From the NCBI GenBank assembly GCA_963680875.1, contig OY804575.1:103781505-103845504 (forward strand): DNA of 64,000 nucleotides, read 5' to 3'. Positions 54,501 through 64,000 of the stretch are shown here, in pieces. Below the pieces are notes generated by a model, which saw only the letters and a program-made list of their open reading frames with translations, was not told where the DNA came from and ran no database searches. Position 1 is the stretch's first letter; each line of letters begins with the position of its first letter. The DNA comes from Bathymodiolus brooksi. Taxonomy: Eukaryota > Mollusca > Bivalvia > Mytilida > Modiolidae. The position numbers were made by a program, and so were the translations under genes.

Positions 54501-57500
54501 TGTGGATCTGTGGTGTAGTATTGTCTTATGTTTATTGTAGCGGTTGCTATTGTCTCCTCTCTAGATCTCACGAGTAGTGTCGCCCTCATCCTGTACTAAT
54601 ACTAATATACCATCTGTTTGTGGATCTGTGGTGTAGCATTATCTTATGTTTGTTGTAACCGTTGCTATTCTCTCCTTTAGATCTCACGAGTAGTGTCGCC
54701 CTCATCCTGTACTAATACTAATATACCATCTGTTTGTGGATATGTGGTGTAGTATTGTCTTATGTTTGTTGTAGCCATTGCTATTGTCTCCTCTCTAGAT
54801 CTCACGAGTAGTGTCGCTCTCATTCTGTACTAATACTAATATACTATCTGTTTGTGGATCTGTGGTGTAGTATTGTCTTATGTTTTTTGTGACCGTTGCT
54901 ATTCTCTCCTCTCTAGATCTCACGAGTAGTGTCGCCCTCATCCTGTACTAATACTAATATATCATCTGTTTGTGGATATGTGGTGTAGTATTGTCTTATG
55001 TTTGTTGTAGCCGTTGCTATTGTCTCCCCTCTAGATCTCACGAGTAGTGTCGCCCTTATCCTGTACTAATACTAATATACATGTACCATCTGTGTGTGGA
55101 TATGTGGTATATAATTGTCTTGTGTTTCTTATGTTTGTTGTAACCGTTCCTATTGTCTCCTCTCTAGCTCTCACGAGTAGTGTCGCCCTCATCCTGTACT
55201 AATACTAATATACCATCTGTTTGTGGATATGTTGTGTAGTATTGTCTTATGTTTGTTGTAACTGTTGCTATTCTCTCCTCTCTAGATCTCACGAGTAGTG
55301 TCACCCTCATCCTGTACTAATACTAATATACCATCTGTTTGTGAATCTGTGGTGTAGTATTGCCTTATGTTTGTTGTAGCCGTTGCTATTGTCTGCTCTC
55401 TAGATCTCACGAGTAGTGTGGCCCTCATCCTGTACTAATACTAATATACCATCTGTTTGTGGATCTGTGGTGTAGTATTGTCTTATGTTTGTTGTAGCTG
55501 TTGCTATTGTCTCCTCTCTAGATCTCGCGAGTAGTGTGGCCCTCATCCTGTACTAATACTAATATACCATCTGTTTGTGGATCTGTGGTGTAGTATTGCC
55601 TTATGTTTGTTGTAGCCGTTGCTATTGTCTGCTCTCTAGATCTCACGAGTAGTGTGGCCCTCATCCTGTACTAATACTAATATACCATCTGTTTGTGGAT
55701 CTGTGGTGTAGTATTGCCTGATGTTTATTGTAACCGTTGATATTGTCTGCTCTCTAGATCTCACGAGTAGTGTCGCCCTCATCTTGTGCTAATATTAATA
55801 TACCATCTGTTTGTGGATCTGTAGTGTAGTATTGCCTCATGTTTGTTGTAACCGTTGCTATTGTCTCCTTTCTAGATCTCAAGAGTAGTGTCGCCCTCAT
55901 CCTGTACTAATACTAATATACCATCTGTTTGTGGATCTGTGGTGTAGTATTGCCTTATGTTTGTTGTAACCGTTGCTATTGTCTCCTCTCTAGACCTCAC
56001 GAGTAGTGTCGCCCTCATCCTTACTAATACTAATATACCATCTGTTTGTGGAACTATGGTGTAGTATTGCCTCATGTTTGTTGTAACCGTTGCTATTGTC
56101 TCCTTTCTAGATCTCACGAGTAGTGTCGTCCTCATCCTGTACTAATACTAATATGCCATTTGTTTGTGGATCTGTGGTGTAGTATTGCCTGATGTTTGGT
56201 GTAACCGTTGCTATTGTCTTCTTTCTAGATCTCACGAGTAGTGTCGCCCTCATCCTGTATTAATACTAATATACCATCTGTTTGTGGATATGTGGTGTAG
56301 AATTGTCTTATGTTTCTTATGTTTGTTGTAACAGTTGCTATTGTCTCCTCTCTAGCTCTCATGAGTAGTGTCACCCTCATCCCGTACTAATACTAATATA
56401 CCATCTTTTTGTGGATCTGTGGTGTAGTATTGTCTTATGTTTGTTGTAGCCGTTGGTATTGTCTCCTCTCTAGATCTCACGAGTAGCGACGCCCTCATCC
56501 TGTACTAATACTAATATGCCATCTGTTTGTGGAATTGTGGTGTAGTATTGTCTTATGTTTGTTGTAGCCGTTGCTATTCTCTCCTTTAGATCTCACGAGT
56601 AGTGTTGCCCTCATCCTGTTCTAATACTAATATACCATCTGTTTGTGGATCTGTGGTGTAGTATTGTCTTATGTTTGTTGTAGCGGTTGCTATTGTCTCC
56701 TCTCTAGATCTCACGAGTAGTGTCGTCCTCATCCTGTACTAATACTAATATACTATCTGTTTGTGGATCTGTGGTGTAGTATTGTCTTATGTTTGTTGTA
56801 ACCGTTGCTTTTGTCTCCTTTCTAGATCTCACGAGTAGTGTCGCCCTCATCCTGTACTAATACTAATATACCATCTGTTTGTGGATATGTGGTGTAGTAT
56901 TGTCTTATGTTTGTTGTAGCCGTTGCTATTGTCTCCTCTCTAAATCTCACGAGTAGTGTCGCCCTCATCCTGTACTAATACTAATATACTATCTGTTTGT
57001 GGATCTGTGGTGTAGTATTGCCTGATGTTTGTTGTAACCGTTGATATTGTCTGCTCTCTAGATCTCACGAGTAGTGTAGCCCTCATCCTGTACGAATACT
57101 AATATGCCATCTGTTTGTGGATCTCTGGTGTAAAATTGCCTTATGTTTGTTGTAACCGTTGATATTGTCTGCTCTCTAGATCTCACAAGTAGTGTCGCCC
57201 TCATCCTGTACTAACACTAATATACTATCTCTTTGTGGATCTGTGGTGTAGTATTGCATTATGTTTGTTGTAGCCGTTGATATTCTCTTCTCTCTAGGTC
57301 TCACGAGTAGTGTCGCCCTCATCCTGTACTAATACTAATATACCATTTGTTGGTGGATCTGTGGTTTAGTATTGCCTGATGTTTGTTATACCGTTGATAT
57401 TCTATCCTCTCTAGATCTCACGAGTAGTGTCGCCCTCATCCTGTACTAATACTAATATACTATCTGTTTGTGGATCTGTGGTGTAGTATTGTCTTATGTT

Positions 57501-60500
57501 TTTGTGACCGTTGCTATTCTGTCCTCTCTAAATCTCACGAGTAGTGTCGCCCTCATCCTGTACTAATACTAATATACCACCTGTTTGTGGATCTGTGGTG
57601 TAGTATTGTCTTATGTTTTTGTGACCGTTGTTATTCTCTCCTCTCTAGATCTCACGAGTAGTGTCGCCCTCATCCTGTACTAATACTAATATACCATCTG
57701 CTTGTGGATCTGTGGTTTAGTATTGCCTGATGTTTATTGTACCCGTTGCTATTGTCTGCTCTCTAGATCTCACGAGTAGTGTCCCCCTCATCTTGTGCTA
57801 ATATTAATATACCATCTGTTTGTGGATCTGTGGTGTAGTATTGCCTGATGTTTATTGTAACCGTTGCTATTGTCTGCTCTCTAGATCTCACGAGTAGTGT
57901 CGCCCTCATCTTGTGCTAATATTAATATACCATCTGTTTGTGGATCTCTGGTGTAAAATTGCCTGATGTTTGTTGTAGCCGTTGATATTCTCCTGTCTAT
58001 ATCTCACGAGTAGTGTCGCCCTCATCCTGTACTAATACTAATATACCATCTGTTTGTGGATCTGTGGTGTAGTATTGCCTGATGTTTATTGTAACCGTTG
58101 CTATTATCTGCTCTCTAGATCTCACGAGTAGTGTTGCCCTCATCTTGTGCTAATATTAATATACCATCTGTTTGTGGATCTCTGGTGTAAAATTGCCTTA
58201 TGTTTGTTGTAGCCGTTGATATTCTCCTGTCTATATCTCACGAGTAGTGTCGCCCTCATCCTGTACTAATACTAATATACCATCTGTTTGTGGATCTGTG
58301 GTGTAGTATTGTCTTATGCTTGTTGTAGCCGTTGATATTCTTTCCTCTCTAGATCTCACGAGTAGTGTCGCCCTCATCCTGTACTAATATTAATATGCCA
58401 TCTGTTTGTGGATATGTGGTGTAGTATTGCCTGATGTTTGTTGTAACCGTTGATATTGTCTCCTTTCTAGATCTCAAGAGTAGTGTCGCCCTCATCCTTT
58501 ACTAATACTAATATACCATCTATTTGTGGAACTGTTGTGTAGTATTGTCTTATGCTTGTTGTAGCCGTTGATATTCTTTCCTCTCTAGATATCACGAGTA
58601 GTGTCGCCCTCATCCTGTACTAATACTAATATGCCATCTGTTTGTGGATCTGTGGTGTAGTATTGCCTGATGTTTGTTGTAACCGTTGCTATTGTCTTCT
58701 TTCTAGATCTCACGAGTAGTGTCGTCCTCATTCTGTACTAATACTAATATACCATCTGTTTGTGGATCTGTGGTGTAGTATTGCCTGATGTTTGTTGTAA
58801 CCGTTGATATTGTCTCCTTTCTAGATCTCACGGGTATTGTAGCCCTCATCATGTACGAATACTAATATGCCATCTGTTTGTGGATCTCTGGTGTAAAATT
58901 GCCTAATGTTTGTTGTAATCGTTGATATTGTCTGCTCTCTAGATCTCACAAGTAGTGTCGCCCTCATCCTGTACTAACACTAATATACTATCTCTTTGTG
59001 GATCTGTGGTGTAGTAATGCCTTATGTTTGTTGTAGCCGTTGATATTCGCTCCTCTCTAGGTCTCACGAGTAGTGTCGCCCTCATCCTGTACTAATACTA
59101 ATATACCATCTGTTGGTGGATCTGTGGTGTAGTATTGCCTGATGTTTGCTATAACCGTTGATATTCTATCCTCTCTAGATCTCACGAGTAGTTTCGCCCT
59201 CATCCTGTACTAATACTAATATACCATCTGTTTGTAGATATGTGGTGTAGTATTGCCTTATGTTTGTTGTAACCGTTGCTATTGTCTCCTTTCTAGATCT
59301 CACGAGTAGTGTCGCCCTCATCCTGTACTAATACTAATATACCATCTGTTTGTGGATCTGTGGTGTAGTATTGTCTTATGTTTGTTGTAGCCGATGATTT
59401 TCTCTGCTCTCTAGATCTCACGAGTAGTGTCGCCCTCATCCTGTACTAATACTAATATACCATCTGTGTGTGGATCTGTAGTATAGTATTGCCTTATGTT
59501 TGTTCTATCCGTTGATATTCTCTCCTCTCTAGATCTCACGAGTAGTTTCGCCCTCATCCTGTACTAATACTAATATACCATCTGTTTGTAGATATGTGGT
59601 GTAGTATTGCCTTATGTTTGTTGTAACCGTTGCTATTGTCTCCTTTCTAGATCTCACCAGTAGTTTCGCCCTCATCCTGTACTAATACTAATATACCATC
59701 TGTTTGTGGATCTGTGGTGTAGTATTGTCTTATGTTTGTTGTAGCCGATGATTTTCTCTGCTCTCTAGATCTCACGAGTAGTGTCGCCCTCATCCTGTAC
59801 TAATACTAATATACCATCTGTGTGTGGATCTGTGGTACAGTATTGCCTTATGTTTGTTCTATCCGTTGATATTCTCTCCTCTCTAGATCTCACGAGTAGT
59901 TTCGCCCTCATCCTGTACTAATACCTATACACCATCTGTTTGTAGATCTGTGGTGTTGTATTGTCTTTTGTTTGTTGTAGCCGTTGATATTGTCTCCTCT
60001 CTATTTCTCACGATTAGTGTCGACCTCATCCTGTACTAATACTAATATACCATCTGTTTGTGGATCTGTGGTGTAGTATTGCCTGATGTTTATTGTAACC
60101 GTTGCTATTGTCTGCTCTCTAGATATCACGAGTAGTGTCCCCCTCATCTTGTGCTAATATTAATATTCCATCTGTTTGTGGATCTCTGGTGTAAAATTGC
60201 CTTATGTTTGTTGTAGCCGTTGATATTCTACTGTCTATATCTCACGAGTAGTGTCGCCCTCATCCTGTACTAATACTAATATACCATCTGTTTGTGGATC
60301 TGTGGTGTAGTATTGCCTTATGTTTGTTGTAACCATTGCTATTGTCTCTTTTCTAGATCTCACGAGTAGTGTCGCCCTCATCCTGTACTAATACTAATAT
60401 ACCATCTGTTTGTGGGTCTGTGGTATGGTATTGCCTTATGTTTGTTGTGATCGTTGCTATTGTTTCCTCTCTAGATCTAACGAGTATTGTCGCCCTCATC

Positions 60501-61479
60501 CTTACTAATACTAACATACCATCTGTTTGTGGAACTGTAGTGTAGTATTGCCTCATGTTTGTTGTAACCGTTGCTATTGTCTCCTTTCTAGATCTCACGA
60601 GTAGTGTCGCCCTCATCCTGTACTAATACTAATATGCCATCTGTTTGTGGAACTGTAGTGTAGTATTGCCTCATGTTTGTTGTAACCGTTGCTATTGTCT
60701 CCTTTCTAGATCTCAAGAGTAGTGTCGCCCTCATCCTGTACTAATACTAATATGCCATCTGTTTGTGGATCTGTGGTGTAGTATTGCCTGATGTTTGTTG
60801 TAACCGTTGCTATTGTCTCCTTTCTAGATCTCACGAGTAGTATCGCCCACATCCTGTACTAATACTAATATACCATCTGTTTGTGGATCTGTGGTGTAGT
60901 ATTGTCTTATGTTTGTTGTAACCGTTGCTATTGTCTCCTTTCTAGATCTCAAGAGTAGTGTCGCCCTCATCCTGTACTAATACTAATATAACATCTGTTT
61001 GTGGAACTGTGGTGTAGTATTGTCTTATGCTTGTTGTAGCCGTTGATATTCTCTCCTCTCTAGATCTCACGAGTAGTGTCACCCTCATCCTGTACTAATA
61101 CTAATATGCCATCTGTTTGTGGATCTGTGGTGTAGTATTGCCTGATGTTTGTTGTAACCGTTGCTATTGTCTCCTTTCTAGATCTCACGAGTAGTATCGC
61201 CCACATCCTGTACTAATACTAATATACCATCTGTTTGTGGATCTGTGGTGTAGTATTGTCTTATGTTTGTTGTAACCGTTGCTATTGTGTCCTTTCTAGA
61301 TCTCACGAGTAGTGTCGCCCTCATCCTGTACTAATATTAATATACCATCTGTTTGTGGATCTGTGGTGTAGTATTGTATTATGTTTGTTGTAACCGTTGC
61401 TATTCTGTTTTCTCTATATCTCACGAGTAGTGTCGCCCTCATCCTGTACTAATACTAATATACCATCTGTTTGTGGATC

Positions 61480-64000
61480 TGTGGTGTAGTATTTCCTGAT
61501 GTTTGTTGTAACCGTTGCTATTGTCTCTTTTCTAGATTTCACGAGTAGTGTCGTCCTCATCCTGTACTAATACTAATATACCATCTGTTTGTGGATCTGT
61601 GGTGTAGTATTGCCTGATGTTTGTTGTAACCGTTGCTATTCTCTACTCTGTATATCTCACGAGTAGTGTCGCCCTCATCCTGTACTAATACTAATATACC
61701 ATCTGTTTGTGGATGTGTGGTGTAGTATTGCCTGATGTTTGTTGTAACCGTTGCTATTGTGTCCTCTCTAGATCTCACGAGTAGTGTCGCCCTCATCCTG
61801 TACTAATACTAATATAACATCTGTTTGTGGATCTGTGGTGTAGTATTGCCTTATATTTGTTGTAACAGTTGCTATTCTCTCCTCTCTAGATCCCACGAGT
61901 AGTTTTGCCCTCATCCTGTACGAATACTAATATACCATCTGTTTGTGGATCTGTGGTGTAGTATTGCCTTATGTTTTTTGTAACCGTTGCTATTGTCTCT
62001 TTTCTAGATCTCACGAGTAGTGTCGCTCTCATCCTGTACGAATACTAATATACCATCTGTTTGTGGATCTGTGGTGTAGTATTGCCTTATGTTTGTTGTA
62101 ACCGTTGCTATTGTCTTCTTTCTAGATCTCACGAGTAGTGTCGCTCTCATCCTGTACGAATACTAATATACCATCTGTTTATGGATCTGTGGTGTAGTAT
62201 TGCCTTATGTTTGTTGTAACCGTTGCTATTGTCTCCTTTCTAGATCTCACGAATAGTGTTGCCCTCCTCCTGTACTAATACTAATATACCATCTGTTTGT
62301 GGATCTGTGGTGTAGTATTGCCTTATGTTTGTTATAACCGTTGCTATTCTCTCCTATCTAGATCTCACGAGTAGTGTCGCCCTCATCCTGTACTAATACT
62401 AATATACCATCTATTTGTGGATCTGTGGTGTAGTATTGTGTTATATTTGTTGTAGCTGTTGCTATTTCTACTCTCTCGATCTCACGAGTAGTGTCGCCCT
62501 CATCCTGTACTAATACTAATATACCAGCTGTTTGTGGATCTGTGGTGTAGTGTTGTCTTATATTTGTTGTAACCGTTGCTATTCTCTGCTCTCTAGATCT
62601 CTCGAGTAGTGGCGCCCTTATCCTGTACTAATACTAATATACCATCTGTTTGTAGATCTGTGGTGTAGTATTGTCTTATGTTTGTTATAACCGTTACTAT
62701 TCTCTCCTCACTTGATCTCACGTGAAGTGTCGCCCTCATCCTGTACTAATACTAATATACCATCTGTTTGTGGATCTGTGGTGTAGTATTGTCTTATATT
62801 GGTTGTAACTGTTGCTATTTTCTCCTCTCTAGATCTCACGAGTAGGATCGCCCTCATCCTGTACTAATACTAATATACCATCTGTTTGTGGATCTGTGGT
62901 GTAGTATTGGCTTATGTTTGTTGTAGCCGTTGCTATTCTCTCCTCTCTAGATCTCACGAGTAGTGTCGATCTCATCCTGTGCTAATACTAATATACCATC
63001 TGTTTGTGGATCTGTGGTGTAGTATTGCCTGATGTTTGTTGTAACCGTTGCTATTGTCTCTTTTCTAGATTTCACGAGTAGTGTCGTCCTCATCCTGTAC
63101 TAATACTAATATACCATCTGTTTGTGGATCTGTGGTGTAGTATTGCCTGATGTTTGTTGTAACCGTTGCTATTCTCTACTCTGTATATCTCACGAGTAGT
63201 GTCGCCCTCATCCTGTACTAATACTAATATACCATCTGTTTGTGGATGTGTGGTGTAGTATTGCCTGATGTTTGTTGTAACCGTTGCTATTGTGTCCTCT
63301 CTAGATCTCACGAGTAGTGTCGCCCTCATCCTGTACTAATACTAATATAACATCTGTTTGTGGATCTGTGGTGTAGTATTGCCTTATGTTTGTTGTAACC
63401 GTTGCTATTCTCTCCTCTGTATATCTCACGAGTAGTGTCGCCCTCATCCTGTACTAATACTAATATACCATCTGTTTGTGGATCTGTGGTGTAGTATTGC
63501 CTGATGTTTGTTGTAACCGTTGCTATTGTGTCCTCTCTAGATCTCACGAGTAGTGTCGCCCTCATCCTGTACTAATACTAATATAACATCTGTTTGTGGA
63601 TCTGTGGTGTAGTATTGCCTTATATTTGTTGTAACAGTTGCTATTCTCTCCTCTCTAGATCCCACGAGTAGTTTTGCCCTCATCCTGTACGAATACTAAT
63701 ATACCATCTGTTTGTGGATCTGTGGTGTAGTATTGCCTTATGTTTTTTGTAACCGTTGCTATTGTCTCTTTTCTAGATCTCACGAGTAGTGTCGCTCTCA
63801 TCCTATACGAATACTAATATACCATCTGTTTGTGGATCTGTGGTGTAGTATTGCCTTATGTTTGTTGTAACCGTTGCTATTGTCTTCTTTCTAGATCTCA
63901 CGAGTAGTGTCGCTCTCATCCTGTACGAATACTAATATACCATCTGTTTATGGATCTGTGGTGTAGTATTGCCTTATGTTTGTTGTAACCGTTGCTATTG
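61480..64000. repeat. ~1.5-1.8-kb satellite block duplication at the window end
   Basis: Bases 61501-61800 recur at an offset of ~1,533 (63034-63333), and 61790-62231 recur at an offset of ~1,769 (63559-64000). The difference is two extra monomers (about 63326-63558) in the second copy. The copy continues beyond the window. Confidence 0.88.

Larger units (their letters stand above)
42867..64000. repeat. 118-bp satellite array, second block (~179 monomers, open at the window end)
   Basis: The same monomer as the first block, uninterrupted to the last base of the window. Common variants here are GGATATGTGG, GAACTGTGG, a one-base deletion CATCCTTACTAA, TTGTGCTAATATTAATATACC, and ACATGTACCATCTGTGTGTG. 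These variants recur in ordered sets, showing block duplications. Minus-strand open frames of 79-88 codons arise because 118 = 3 x 39 + 1 leaves two of three phases open. Confidence 0.97.

Noticed and set aside
32152..63565. Minus-strand open frames of 75-88 codons (MRATLLVRS... type) as a gene family
   Set aside because: They coincide with the 118-bp satellite; 118 is one more than a multiple of three, so the same two open phases reappear in every monomer. No splice sites, start context or domain supports coding.
32165..64000. CRISPR array
   Set aside because: The whole monomer repeats with no unique spacers, the period is 118 bp, and the genome is eukaryotic.

Overview
The window looks like nuclear DNA of an animal, most likely a mollusc and probably a bivalve. 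It is AT-rich, has almost no long open frames, and is full of transposon remains. The tRNA-headed SINEs with a conserved tail ending in GTGGCGTTAAACACC, and the Helitron-like elements carrying ~155-bp tandem units, are of a kind I associate with bivalve genomes. That attribution is from memory and was not searched. I see no operons, rRNA or bacterial features.

Bases 1-32,160 are an interspersed-repeat landscape. They hold a 5'-truncated LINE reverse transcriptase (883-2128, minus) and a plausible two-exon C2H2 zinc-finger gene (2336-4126). A large inverted repeat follows (arms 4073-4888 and 6091-6977, with outer arms near 2288-2820 and 7512-7701); its spacer carries an exon with most of a PHD finger. 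Next come a Helitron-like element with nine ~155-bp units (8979-10402), a 1,085-bp element with a 9-bp target duplication (11987-13071), a decayed reverse-transcriptase relic (13.8-16.3 kb), and a disabled hAT transposon (16910-18293) whose 5-bp target duplication is supported by a related empty site in the window. A 34-bp minisatellite (20291-21352), a tRNA-like sequence with matching A and B boxes (22931-23004), several foldbacks, and full or partial SINE copies complete this part. Four SINE copies have identifiable target-site duplications.

Bases 32,165-64,000 are almost entirely a satellite of ~118-bp monomers (about 250 copies) that runs past the window end. It is organised at several scales: dimers, a ~830-bp seven-monomer unit, a ~3,100-bp tandem duplication and a ~1.5-1.8-kb duplication near the end. 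Two pieces of foreign DNA interrupt it: an 827-bp insertion ending in a long hairpin (40743-41569) and a broken LINE ORF1 (about 41765-42866) whose junctions lack roughly 57 bp of monomer. The many ~79-87-residue open frames on the minus strand here are by-products of the satellite, not genes.

The only candidate host gene is the short zinc-finger gene. Everything else protein-coding is a transposon protein or its remains. The most unusual structures are the ZnF/PHD inverted repeat, the multi-scale satellite with its two insertions, and two hairpins 18 kb apart that share a similar 13-nt loop.
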